DNA of 64,000 bases, taken from assembly GCA_027704905.1 (NCBI GenBank), contig CM051021.1:3521727-3585726 (forward strand), read 5' to 3'. A model generated the notes under the pieces. That model had not been told where the DNA came from, did no database searches, and saw nothing but the letters and a program-made list of their open reading frames with translations. Source of the stretch: Muraenolepis orangiensis (taxonomy: Eukaryota; Chordata; Actinopteri; Gadiformes; Muraenolepididae). Numbering within the stretch: the first letter of the stretch is position 1; each line of letters begins with the position of its first letter. Both the position numbers and the translations under genes were made by a program. Positions 1 to 10,694 of this stretch are shown piece after piece.

Positions 1-900
1 AGCGGAGCTGTCCAATCTCATGGTCTGAATGAGAAGCTCCGTTTTGGATCCCATCCCATCCACTCTGGTTAAAACTGTCACCCATCTATCTCCCCACATG
101 TCACAGACATCATCATATCGTCCTTCACCTTGGGCTCCGTCCTCAAAACACTCAAACTGGCAGATGTCACCCATATCCCCAAAAAACATGACACCATAAC
201 ATCTTCCTGTCCATCTCCAATCTCCGCTTTTACAAAAAAGCTGTTACGGGCAGTTGCCTCCAAACCCAGAACCCACCTCCTTTACAATGACCTGTCGAAA
301 CCATTTCAATCTGGTTTCCACTCACAGCATTGAAACAGCCCTCCTCAAGGTCACCAATGACCTTTTCCTCTCCTCGGCCACCTCAACATTGTCCTCTTCC
401 TGGACCTCACTGCAGCTTTCAACACCATCAACCACACCAATCTTCTCTACCGTCTGGATCCTATCTCCCTACTGGTACGGCTCTCGCCTGGCAAAATTTT
501 GGATACAGTAAATACCACACAGAGATACAGTACGCCAGTACACTCCTCAGGAAGTAAAGTCGCTGCTGGGCCTTCTTGACTACTGCAGTGGTGTTGTTAT
601 TCGGGACTCCTGGCTAAATTCATATTTCACAAACGGAAAACAGTTTATCAGCATCAACAACTGCCCCTCCTCCACTGCTCCTCTGTCCCAAGGCGTTCCC
701 CAGGGTTCAGTGCTTGGTCCTCTCCTGTTCACCTTCTACGTCTCCGATTCAATTGCTACGCCGACGAAGTCCAGCTCTACATCTCCACAAAATCCATCAC
801 CCCTGCAACTCACTCCACTCTGACCAACTGCGTCACCTAAATCATGGATATGAACAAACGTCCTCAAACTAAACTGCTGAACTGTGAAAATGCAGATAGG
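1..900 (+). pseudogene. L2-like LINE reverse-transcriptase fragment (mosaic copy 1)
   Basis: Conceptual translation across several frames gives L2-type RT blocks: a segment with PFQSGFHSQH followed by ETALLKVTNDL near 300-365, and the RT signature PQGSVLGPLLF near 695-735. Frames change repeatedly and the catalytic YADD block is degraded near 755-775, so this is a dead copy. A short inverted Rex1-like piece interrupts it near 543-600. The same arrangement recurs at 46723-47640. Clade assignment is from remembered motifs, not a search. Confidence 0.75.
543..600 (-). pseudogene. Inverted scrap of Rex1-like LINE inside the L2-like fragment
   Basis: Read on the minus strand this piece encodes KKAQQRLYFL-type sequence, the block just after the RT domain in Rex1-like LINEs. 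The flanking L2-like RT is on the plus strand. A longer version of the same insert is at about 47225-47345, so the fusion predates the duplication of the two mosaic copies. Confidence 0.6.
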
Positions 901-904
901 ATCA

Positions 905-2005
905 TTATCGGTCCACCATTAAGCACGCTTATCGCGCTGTTGCGCGGCCGGCTTTCGGCAAATCAGACTACAACTCTCCGATCGAGGTCCGCAGAATCTT
1001 CAGGAGGGTGAAGGCAGGGAAGGCAGCCGGCCCAGACGGAGTTCCATCCCGCGTCTTCAAGACCTGCGCTGACCAGCTGGCTCCTGTGTTCACCAACATC
1101 TACAAGCATCACTGCAACAGTCTGTCATCCCAGCGTGCTTCAAAGCGACAACCATTGTGCCCAAAAAGACCAAGGTAACATGTCTCAATGATTATCGTCC
1201 AGTGGCTTTAACACCCATAGCCATGAATGGAGAAACTTGTAATGTCACATATAAACGTGCCCATCCCTGAGTCCCTAGACCTACTCCAGTTTGCATACAG
1301 ACCAAACATACAGTTTGCATACAGACCTATCGCCTGTAGACGATGCCATTTCCCTGGCACTACACACGGCCCTACAGCACCTAGACAGGAGTCTAGATGT
1401 TGTTCATTGACTACAGCAGACTGCTGTTCATTGACTACAGCAGACTGCTGTTCATTGACTACAGCTCGGCATTCAACACCATCGTTCCCTCCAAGTTGGT
1501 CCGTAAACTGAGGGACCCCCATCTGTAACTGGATTATGGACTTCCTGATGGGCAGGCCTCAAGTGGTGAAGATTGGGAACAACATCTCATCCACTCTGGT
1601 CCTCAACAGCGGAGCACCCCAAGGCTGCTGCCTCAGTCCCCGGCTGTACTCACTGTACACACATGACTGTACTGCCACGCAGAGCAATAATCGGATTATC
1701 AAATTTGCAGACGACACCACAGTCATCGGCTTGATAAGCAAGGGCGATGAAACTAAGTACAGAGATGAGGTGGTCCAGCTAACGCGATGGTGTGAGGACA
1801 ACAGCCTCGCACTGAATGTCCGCAAGACCAAGGAGCTCATAGCTGACTTCAGGAGCCACCTACTCCACCATCAGCCTGGTGAACATCTACCGTGGCACCG
1901 TAGAGAGCGTCCTGACGAGTGGCGTCACTGTGTTGTACGGCAACACCACTGCACAGGACAAGAAAGCCATCCAGAGGGTTGTGAGGATGGCAGAGAAGAT
2001 CTGAA
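905..2005 (+). pseudogene. Rex1/CR1-like LINE RT fragment (mosaic copy 1)
   Basis: Translation gives the usual teleost Rex1-like order: GKAAGPDGVPSRVFKTC near 1015-1070, YRPVALTPIA near 1195-1220, an FIDYS motif-A block near 1410-1470, GAPQGCCLSP near 1612-1640, and the catalytic FADDTTVIG near 1705-1730. Several frameshifts and stops break the frame. The motif-A block is present three times as 24-bp tandem copies. Homology to copy 2 stops near 2005 and GC-rich sequence follows, so the 3' end is missing. Confidence 0.8.
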
Positions 2006-2009
2006 GATC

Positions 2010-2640
2010 AGAGTGGATTGTTCGGTGGGACGCAGATCAAGACACAGTGGAGCTATAACAGCTTTATTTCAAGCAAACACAAGAGTGATCGGGGACAGTC
2101 CAGGGGTCTGGATACCGGGAGGTCGGTCCGCGGAGTACCGGCAGGTAGTAGATCGGCAGGGAGTGGACCGGTGAGTAGTCCGGGACGGGAGAGGAGTCTG
2201 GGTACCGGGAGGTAGAGTAGCGACAGGTACAAGACAGGCGGATGATCAGGGACGAGCGAGAAGTCTAAATACCGGAATAGCGACAGGTACCAGACAGGTA
2301 ATTATAATGACCGGGGAGCTCGTATAGACCAGCGTAACGCGAGACAGGCAGGTGACGCGGGACAGGCAAAGAATCTGGATCTCCGGGACATCAGCGTGGC
2401 GATTCCGTCCAGAATGTACGACGTAACATGAACAAAGTATGACGTACAGTATGACGTAACATGAACAAAGTATGATGTAACATGAACAAAGTATGACGTA
2501 CGACCTAACGCCGGGGTAACGGGAAGCCAGGGTCTATATACCCCAGGTGAGGGGATTAGCCATCAGCCACGGCAATAGCGCACGTGGCTTGGCCACGCCC
2601 CCTGTCAACCACCGTAACCGTGACAGTTCTTCTGGATATT
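2010..2640. other. GC-rich repetitive stretch without a recognised gene
   Basis: The stretch is rich in CCGGGA and GACAGG words, with short direct repeats such as GACAGGTAC and CATGAACAAAGTATGA near 2220-2500. It looks like untranslated or LTR-type retroelement sequence. No open frame resembles a known protein. Confidence 0.4.
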
Positions 2641-2689
2641 GAACAGTGCACATCATGCCGCCAGGAGGAAGAAAGCGTGTGAGGGGGCT

Positions 2690-2945
2690 ACTGCTAAACT
2701 CCATCTCCATCTCCATGTCGTCTGTACTCCATCTCCAATCCGAAAATAGGCACACAATGTTGGATGAGTGTCTGACTATGAGCACTGGTCCTGACCCACA
2801 CACACACACTCCATCTCCAATCTGAAAATAGGCACACAATGTCGGATGTGTGTATGACTAAAAGCACTGGTCCTGACCACCACACACACTCCATCTCTCA
2901 TCCAGACAGAGGCACACAATGTCGGATGTGTACCAGTGAGTCGTT
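2690..2945. repeat. Degenerate minisatellite, unit about 75-80 bp, three copies
   Basis: Three imperfect units share CTCCATCTC, an ATAGGCACACAATG core, a TGACTA-type word and GCACTGGTCCTGAC, starting near 2728, 2808 and 2890. Short (CA)n runs separate them. Confidence 0.75.
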
Positions 2946-2984
2946 CACTGCAAAGCAAAGATTGTGAACGATTAATAACAACCA

Positions 2985-3270
2985 AGTAACGCTAGGGTAA
3001 CGAACGCGTGCAACGTTTGGAGAACGTTCCATGAACGTTCTCCAGCGTTTAACGTTCAACTTTGAAGAACGCTGGTCTCCATGAGAACTTTTGTGCATGT
3101 TCAAATCTTTATTTTCGGACCAGCGTTCTCCGCCGATCACCGCAGATTACCGACGATCACCAGCGTTCACACAACGCTCTTCTGGCGCTATGCCAGCGAT
3201 CACAGACGATTACCAACGTTTCCTCAAACGCTGACCAGAACGTTATGGTGTGACGGGGCCTTTAGCGCCG
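2985..3270. repeat. Fold-back rich dispersed repeat, possibly a MITE
   Basis: The words AACGTT, GAACGTTC and CAGCGTT recur in both orientations, giving several short inverted repeats, and the segment ends near GACGGGGCCTTTAG. This is the style of a non-autonomous DNA element. No clean terminal inverted repeat or target duplication could be fixed. The following 3271-3590 holds nothing recognisable. Confidence 0.35.
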
Positions 3271-3594
3271 TACACACTCATGTTAAACCAGGACTCGCCA
3301 GCCGCTCGGGATCGGGACAACAGACATGACACTGCACCGAGTCTACCAAGCTGCAAACTTTATTAACACAAATAACCCTCTACTGTCCGATCCTCAGATA
3401 CACATTAACTGTGCTCAAACCGGGGAAACAGAGAAGACTTGTGCGTAACAAACTAATCAAAAGAGAATTTTGAATAATAAAATATTTAATTAAGACTGCT
3501 TTGATACAATACATTTCAATACAATATTCGATGGAATAGGGAGCCCGAGATCTCCACCGACAGACCGAATAACCAGTTAGCTGCCTGACAGTAG

Positions 3595-4702
3595 TTAACC
3601 CGACCCCAAGTCATACAGACCAATCTCGTTGCTCTGTGTCCCATTTAAGATCTTGGAGAGGATGGTCCATAGCCGCATTGAGCCAGTGGTGGACTCACAG
3701 CTCCCACGGGAACAAGCTGGTTTCCGTCGTGGAAGATCAACAGCAGACCAGGTAACACTACTCTGTCAGGACATCGAGGACAGCTTCCAGGACAATGAGA
3801 AAGCTGGGGTAGTGTACCTGGATCTGACTGCTGCATATGACACTGTGTGGCACCGGGGACTCCACCTGAAGCTGCTGAGGACAATACCGGACCGCCACAT
3901 GGTGAAGTTCATCATGGAGACACTTTCCAACCGCAGCTTCATCCTCCAGACCAGCAGTGGCCAATGCAGTAGGCTCAGAAGACTGAAGAACGGAGTACCG
4001 CAGGGGTCTGTTCTCTCGCCGATGCTGTTCAATGTTTACATCCACGACCTACCTGATACAGCATCCAGAAAGTATGGCTACGCAGACGAACTTGCCATCA
4101 TGCTGAGCCGACCAACATGGAAGGCGATGGAAGAGGGGCTTAACGAAGCCATGGGCACACTGGTAGCATACCTTCGAAGGTGGCGTCTACAGCTCAGCAT
4201 CGGAAAATCTGTCGCAGCGGCATACCACCTTAGCACCAGAGAAGCCAGGAGGGAACTTGAGGTGCGCGTTGACAATAAATGTCTGGAGGTCCAGCAAGCC
4301 CCGAAGTATCTTGGAGTGCGTCTGGATCGGACATTATCCTTCAAACAACACCTGGAAGACGTCAAGGCCAAGGTGACATCCAGGGTCGCGCTGATCCGCC
4401 GCCTCGCTGGAACAACCTGGGGAGCCTCCGCTAAGACGCTGCGAATATCCACCCAAGCCCTGGTCTTCTCTGCAGCGGAATACTGCGCCCCAGTCTGGAG
4501 CAGAAGCCCTCATGCGAGAAAGGTCGACGTGGCTATCAATACCTCCCTCCGAATAATAACTGGATGCTTAAAGCCTACCCCTGTGTCCCTCTTGCCAGTC
4601 CTCGCGGGAATAGCACCGGCCGGCCTCCGACGGGAGGCTGCCACCCTCGCCCTGGCCAGGAAGGCACAAAAGTATGGCACATCCTGCACAACACCACAAT
4701 AA
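3595..4702 (+). pseudogene. Jockey-superfamily-like LINE reverse transcriptase, 5'-truncated
   Basis: One open frame of more than 350 codons reads YRPISLL near 3615, EQAGFRRGRST near 3709-3741, the motif-A block YLDLTAAYDTVW near 3816-3852, GVPQGSVLSPMLF near 3991-4029, then YADELAIM near 4078-4100. The second catalytic Asp of the expected YADD is Glu (GAC GAA), which should impair polymerisation. The thumb region follows (PKYLGVRLDRTLSF near 4300-4340) and the frame ends at a TAA near 4700. No endonuclease or ORF1 is seen upstream, so it is 5'-truncated. The apparent start is only where the frame opens. Jockey versus other I-superfamily clades is my inference. Confidence 0.8.
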
Positions 4703-4788
4703 CACCAGCACCTCCAAGCAGACTCAAGTCCCGCCACTGTGGTGGAAATCTACGTGAATAAGAAGGCAAATTATCAATCAATAAGAAC

Positions 4789-5433
4789 TGTCACACATGA
4801 ACTCAATTAAGTTTGAAGATTTATCAAGCAAGCAGAACACAATGAACAAATACAAGTAGACAAGTGGCCAAACAGACAAATTGACAGACAGTCAGACAAC
4901 AGACAGACAACAGACAGACAACAGACAGACAACAGACAGACAAAGCTTTGTCGGGAGCCCCGAATCCTATGAGGTGAGGATAGGGAAGTCCACCGTAATG
5001 CTGGCAACACTCAGTATTTATCCCTCCTTAGGACTGCCCCTAAGACACTGTCTTTCACTCCAATGATGCAAGTCTTGACCATCTGGCTCCACCACCCCCA
5101 TCTCTAGCACGGGAACAGAGGAACTCTCGTGCAGGCAGAGGAAGCCAGAGGTGTTGAACCAGGAGCGGCCAAGCCTTTGATCCAGCTCAATAGTTGTATG
5201 CCAACCCCCCTTCAACAGCTGTAGACTGCAATAGCCACTGTCCCCCGCTGTGAGATAAACATTGTAGTTGGTCAAGCAGGATAAGGATAAGGATAAGGAT
5301 AAGGACCAGACCCCTCAGGACAATGGGACAAAAGGGTGATAGGGAGAACTATATTTGCATTCTCTACTAGAACCCTGAGGTCAATAAACAGAGAACACTG
5401 ATAGAAGGGACAACATATGATTTTTCCATTACA
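4789..5433 (-). mobile_element. LTR (3' LTR) of a minus-strand endogenous retrovirus
   Basis: On the minus strand the segment starts TGTAATGG and ends GTGACA, the expected TG...CA with short TGT/ACA inverted ends. It is preceded on that strand by a purine run (AAAAGGGAGGAAA, plus coordinates 5434-5446), a textbook polypurine tract abutting a 3' LTR. Minus-strand AATAAA occurs near 5385. It contains an ACAGACAG-type tandem repeat (4885-4943) and AAGGAT repeats (5279-5305). No matching 5' LTR was found. Confidence 0.75.
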
Positions 5434-5945
5434 TTTCCTCCCTTTTGATTATTATCATCATAATTATCACAAAACAATTAAACAAATGGAAAAAACACTT
5501 CATTGATGATTTGAATTATTCATAACAATTCAATACTGCATCGTCCCGCATCCCTAAAGGTAAAATATCACCTTAGTTGGTCAGGTCACTTAAAACATCC
5601 AATGTTTTACGCCTTGTTTGGTCTCCTAATACATCTTCATTAGCACCAAGAAAACATGATATTTTACTGCGGTTTTATAATTAGTTACAAATAAAGTTCA
5701 TCCCATCCATTTAGGGGAAGGGAAAAAAAAACAAACAGAACACATATTCAATCCATTAAACACATTTCATATGCGGTAGGGGATTCAGTTTGGCACACAC
5801 CAGTGAGGTCCCCATCTTAGTGAATAGCAATGCCTCCTCTTACCCCACCTCTATGATCACGGTTTTGCGACTTGGGACCTTAGGGGGCACTCCCCCCCAC
5901 CGTCCCTCCTCAATGATCATAGATTAGGGGAAAGGTTCAGGATCC

Positions 5946-7206
5946 CTATTCATTCAGATGTGCCAAGTTAACGTCCACGAATGGTGGAGTCCAGTCGTCG
6001 CTATCAGCATTCCACTTCATGAGGACGTGTGCCTCCCTTTTGTTTATGGCCTTATCTACCAGATTCGGCATGCAGGGAATCCCACACATTGAACATATGC
6101 AAAGTAACACCAAGAGTCCCCCTGCCCAAATACCTATCATTACTAGCCAGTGTTTCCAAGACAAAAGCATGCCCCGTAGCCAGTCATCGTCTGCGGTGAT
6201 ATTGTCTATCTCCTAGCCATCCGCATCGTTGTCTGGAATATATGTGCAACACGATGAACCCACAACAACACAAACCCCTCCTGAAGACGCTGTCAGCTGG
6301 TCAGCAAGACCATTCTATTTTGCATTACCACCAACCGTAAGCTAGTTAGTTCCTCCTTGATCGCCCCAACGGAGGCTAGTGTGCTGTTAACAAACGATTG
6401 AAGTCGATAGTCAGTTGTCTCTGCCATAAGAAGAAGCTTACCCACGCCTAGTTGTGGAAATAGTGCAAGACCGAACTTCTGTGCGGTCGTCCATATTTTG
6501 AAATTGTTGGGGACGTCGGTTCCCAACATTCCATCATGCTTTTTAAAATATACTTTTGATACCGGGGTTGCCGTAATAATGTATGTCTGGTGTGTAATTG
6601 ATATTGGTGCGCAAAGACCAGACCAGTCGTTTGGGAGACTGTGATAGACCCTAGATCCACACAGCCACCACAAACCCTCTACGACTCTGGTTCCTCGTGG
6701 GCCTGGTACCATTAACGCACACTGAGAATTGCTGGTGCCTGGGGGTATCGGTATCGCCATGCACGTATCGTACTCGACGTACTTGACGCCATCTGTGTTT
6801 TTTTAGGCGTGCCTTTAAACGTGCAAAAGGAAAATATCTTCATACACTTATCCACATGTATATCTCCAAGTGGTTGGAACCCAACTGCTACTACACACAT
6901 GTCAAAGGTCATCTCTGGATCTATCGTTACCGTCACCAGGGAACTAGGATGCGTCTCCTGTGGGGCCACATGTACGGTTAAATTTGTGCAGTCTGAGTCT
7001 ATGTTATTTAGCGATATTATCGGGTCAAACTTTGCAAAATCATTACTCGGTAATGCTGTCCCCATCATCATTAGACACCCGGCCACACTGTGAGTCATCT
7101 TCCTAGAGATGATTGGGGGTGTATGAGATGACGTTGGCATTGTGGAACAGACATTACAATTCGATTTACCAGTTGATCTCGTATTATTAGCATTTCTCCA
7201 CCACAT
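5946..7206 (-). pseudogene. Endogenous retrovirus env remnant (SU/TM)
   Basis: Minus-strand frames cover a surface-subunit-like part (6712-7206, with a CNVC motif), a middle part (6293-6760, ending near a QNRMV segment) and the transmembrane tail (5946-6170). The last has a hydrophobic membrane segment and a short cytoplasmic tail. Just after a frame change near 6300 lies a CX6CC motif (about 6240-6275), typical of gamma-type env TM subunits. At least two frame breaks (near 6300 and 6720) make it non-functional as it stands. It lies between the pol remnant and the LTR in the normal order. Confidence 0.75.
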
Positions 7207-7469
7207 ATTGGCGGCGTACGTGTGGATCAGGATGATATATGTTATGTGTGTTAGGGCGATGTGCTCTCGTAAGTCAGGTCGTCTGTTCTAGGGAGGTTTT
7301 GCCTCCCCCCCCCACCCTAGGATAGGACCTACAATAAGAATGGTTAGCACAGTTCCAATATGTATGTATATCATGTATATAGTTAGAGCCACATTCATCA
7401 TCTAATGTATTGTCAGCTACTTCTCTTTCTGGCTTAGAAGCCTGTGGTCTCCTGCTGGTGATGGTGAAC

Positions 7470-7830
7470 ATTTGCAGTGGTACTCGTGAACCCACGTGGC
7501 TCGTCCTTCCACCTTCACTGCCGCATGAGTAATGAGGATTTGGAATGGTCCAACCCACACCCCCTCCCTTTCGATAGAACCACCCTTTGTCCAGTGGTTC
7601 TTCTCATTAGCATCTGCCTATTGTTGGACCTCCTGTAGGGAGAGAGGAGGTACTTCCAGTGGAGTGTGCACGTTAGTACTATGCATTTCCTGTCTTAATG
7701 CTGCCGCTTTTGCAGCTCTGTCTACTCTATCATTTCCTTTAGACACATCATCTTGATTTCTCACATGAACTTCACTTTTTACAGCTGCCAGTGGCCTAGG
7801 GAATAGCAAAGCGTCCAAGAAAACCACAAT
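7470..7830 (-). pseudogene. Endogenous retrovirus pol remnant (RNase H end, integrase ends)
   Basis: On the minus strand a segment with HVRNQDD and GNDRVDRAAKAA (about 7700-7770) matches the C-terminal part of retroviral RNase H. It runs into a short integrase N-terminal-like part, then directly into GPFQILITHAAVKVEG and WVHEYHCK, the C-terminal integrase block (about 7495-7560). The catalytic integrase core is absent, implying an internal deletion of roughly a kilobase. An in-frame stop lies near 7615. Upstream pol, gag and the 5' LTR are missing. Confidence 0.7.
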
Positions 7831-8426
7831 CAGTTTGTGATGAAAAAAGTTGTTCCTTACACAGTATTCATTACACTTTGACCTTCTTTATGGTAATCAT
7901 TATTACTCCAAAAATGTGTGTGAGAAAAATTTGTCAGTAATTTGAGATGTCCTTTGAATATATTGGTGTAGGGCAGTCATAGGAGCTTGGAAATGGTTGT
8001 ACGGGGCAGAACGAGCCAGGAACGACCCACGACAACACGTCCAGCGGACGCCTCGCACGGGGAACAGCAGCCTGGTGGGACTGACCACGGATCGCCGACA
8101 CCGAACGCCCGCACGGGGAATAGCAGCCTGTGTGGACCAACCAGTTGCCACACTGCCGACCGCAAACGTTGCAGTACGGGTGAGCTGTCGTTGAGGGCTT
8201 GGCTAGGGAGGATTATCGCCGAGAGACTGCGTAACCCCTGGGACCTGTGGATTACTTGCCCTTTGTTGTGACTGAACAATATTCCTGCGGGCTTACCGTA
8301 CCAGTGGGGTACGCCCCACTGGGGGTTTGTTTTTACGCAGCTGGGGAGCAGAGACATTTTTTTTTTTTTTTTGGCCGATCCGAGGAGACGGACAGTGGGA
8401 GTCCCTCGATCGGCCACGACTAACAC
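7831..8426. other. Unassigned sequence between retroviral remnant and LTR-like repeat
   Basis: No protein similarity is recognised. It contains small repeats (CACGGGGAACAGCAGCCTG near 8057 and a close copy near 8113) and a poly-T run near 8360. It is probably repeat-derived. Confidence 0.3.
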
Positions 8427-9076
8427 TGTTGCGCCCTAGCCACTTCATTCCCTATTTATGGGGTACAGGCCGCATAGTGTAGTTAGCTTAGTATAGCTGT
8501 GTTAGGGACAGGGTTAGGGGAAGGGGGGCTTGATCCATAGGCCTACCGCCCAGATAGGGCCACGTTCCCAGTATCAGTAGTACCCCCCCCATTTTAAGAA
8601 CACGCGTGCGTTGGCTAAGAGCCCTTGTTCACTGGGTGTAGGTTGCCTGATTGTAGTGTCACCCTGAATGAATAGGGCACGTGTGTAGTTGGCTAAGAGC
8701 CCTTCTTTTCCCCTTGGTTGCAGTGTCACCCCTACGTGTGTAGTGTACCGCCTGACGAGGGGGGGGGGGGGACTAGCAGGGTGGGGAGACCACCGGGAGC
8801 AGGGCCCCTTATAGCCTAGCCTGTAGTCCCAGAGGCAGACCCACGCACAGTAGTTTTATAGGTTTAGTAGTACTGTATTTTATGAATTATATTGGGAACC
8901 CCCTATGTGCTTAATAAAGATTATTATACTTTTATTCACCGCCTCCGTGCTTGCTTGTTGGAGTGATATTGGAGATCGGTATGGTAGCTAGCCCACTGGA
9001 GTGTATCCTATGTAGCTACCCGCTTGCACTGTGTGGTTGCATGGGTTAGGACATTCTCCGTGGTGCACTAGTGACA
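8427..9076 (+). mobile_element. Candidate solo LTR
   Basis: The segment begins TGTTGCGCCC and ends AGTGACA. It holds an AATAAA polyadenylation signal near 8911 followed by about 160 bp, as in R-U5, and an internal duplication of GTTGGCTAAGAGCCCTT (about 8611 and 8679). No convincing target-site duplication was found, so the boundaries are tentative. Confidence 0.4.
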
Positions 9077-9085
9077 CAATCAACC

Positions 9086-9370
9086 ACCTTCAAACAACCA
9101 CCCTACCATCCTTCAAACAACCACCCTACCATCCTTCAAACAACCACCCTACCATCCTTCAAACAACCACCCTACCATCCTTCAAACAACCACCCTACCA
9201 TCCTTCAAACAACCACCCTACCATCCTTCAAACAACCACCCTACCATCCTTCAAACTGCCTTTCCCCTGATCTCCCCTGAACCTCCAACCCATGACTTTA
9301 CATTTTTTATTATACTGTTTATTTTTCATTTTATTCGATTTTATTTAAAAAACAAAGGATTTAAATATAC
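9086..9370 (+). repeat. L2-like LINE 3' end with short 23-bp minisatellite (about 7 units)
   Basis: About seven near-perfect 23-bp units built on CTTCAAACAACCACCCTACC are followed by TGCCTTTCCCCTGA and a CATGACTTTACA AT-rich tail. That matches the tail that follows the giant array at 17985-21618. It is a second locus of the same LINE-embedded minisatellite. The tail is interrupted at about 9371 by a pogo-like element. Confidence 0.85.
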
Positions 9371-10360
9371 CGTATTGACCCGAAAATAAGACGACCCCGA
9401 TTATAAGACGACCCCTCTTTTTCAAGACTCATTTTTGCCACAAATTTTTTGCCACTCATTTTTGCCACAAATGCCCTAAAATTTTTGGAGAAAAAAAACT
9501 CGTCTTCTACATCGCTGGGTTGTTCCTCTCACTCCCGCTATCGTCACTCACGTTGTCTGCTCCCCGTCTCCTCCCACATCACGTCATCCTCGCTGTCTCC
9601 TCCCACATCACGTCATTCTCGCTGCCATCCATGGCATTTGATACGCAGCATTTCTTAACCCATTAATGATGCTTTCTGGGGAAACGTCAGCCCATGCTTG
9701 CAAGATCCATTCACAGAGCAAACGTACTGCAGGCTTTTGGATTTTTCCAGACGGTGTCAGTGCGTGATTAGCAGCCAGGAGCCACTCTGTGGATCTCTTG
9801 CGCAGATGAACCTTGAATGGTTTGTTAACGACCACATCCAACACCTGCAGCTGGCTTGTCATTCCGCCCGGTATGATCACTAGGTCACCATTCAACTCTT
9901 TCACTTGCTTTTTGACTGGCGTTTTGAAGTGTCCACGGAAAGCATCCAGAATCAACATGTTCCTCTTCTTTCTGAGTCCCCCACGCCGTCTGCCCCACAC
10001 CACCTTGAGCCAGTCCACCACAAGCTCCGTCTCCATCCAGCCCTTTGCCTGGGCACTACCATAATCCCCCACGTACGGGGGAAGTTTAGGCCCATCTGCG
10101 AGGCGCGTTAACATGACCGTTACTCAGCTCTTCTCGTTTCCAGTAGACTTCACAATCACTGATTTGTCGCCTTTCTTATGCACAGTGACAGATGTTGGCA
10201 TGTCAAAATACACAGGCATTTGATCAGCATTGCCCATCTGATCAAGGGGGTATGAGTGCTTCTTCCTTAACTTTATCACATATCGCAGACCGTAGCTTCT
10301 CTCTGAAGTCTGAGGGCAGGCACTGGGCTTGTCCTGCGTCGCAATGACAGGTGTTTGATG
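9371..10360 (-). pseudogene. pogo/Tigger-like DNA transposon with broken transposase
   Basis: Minus-strand frames 10124-10360 and 9608-10114 give a pogo-type DDE transposase: NADQMPVYFDMP (first catalytic Asp region), LILDAFRGHFKTPVKK (second Asp), DLVIIPGGMTSQLQVLDV and NKPFK. A stop separates the two frames near 10117-10123, and the linker after LPPYVGDY looks deleted. On the low side, 9371-9420 carries CCGTATTGACCCGAAAATAAG, a terminal-repeat-like end after TATA, in keeping with TA target use. The N-terminal DNA-binding part is missing; the element is cut at 10361 by a MITE. Confidence 0.75.
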
Positions 10361-10693
10361 CAGTGGCGGCTCGTCCATAGGGGCGCAGGGGCGCCGCCCC
10401 ACCTGGTTGAGAGAGGAAAAAAAAATTATAATTATAATAATTGTGTTTTTTTATTTTTTATTTTTTTGACCCCTAAAAATAAACTAAACATGTTTAAAAT
10501 GAATAATAATTACTCATTTTATGTATGTTTGTGTTTAAAATGCACAATAACGTTAATATAGCAAATATAAATCATTGTTTTGTGCGTGCTATTCTCCCCC
10601 CTCGTTTGTCATTGACGTCACTCTCATAGAAATCTGGTACCTACCTCCAAACCTGGGCGCACCGGTGGTGCGCCCAGGATCTCCGCGTCACTG
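10361..10693. mobile_element. hAT-like MITE abutting the assembly gap
   Basis: The left end is CAGTGGCGGCTCG and the right end, read in reverse complement, is CAGTGACGCGGAG, imperfect terminal inverted repeats of the CAGNG type. It has no coding capacity and is AT-rich in the middle. The right target duplication cannot be checked because the N run starts one base later. Confidence 0.5.
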
Positions 10694-10694
10694 C

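Noticed and set aside
7977..8426. 149-codon minus-strand frame
   Set aside because: No similarity recognised; GC-rich repeat-derived sequence with overlapping plus-strand frames of similar length.
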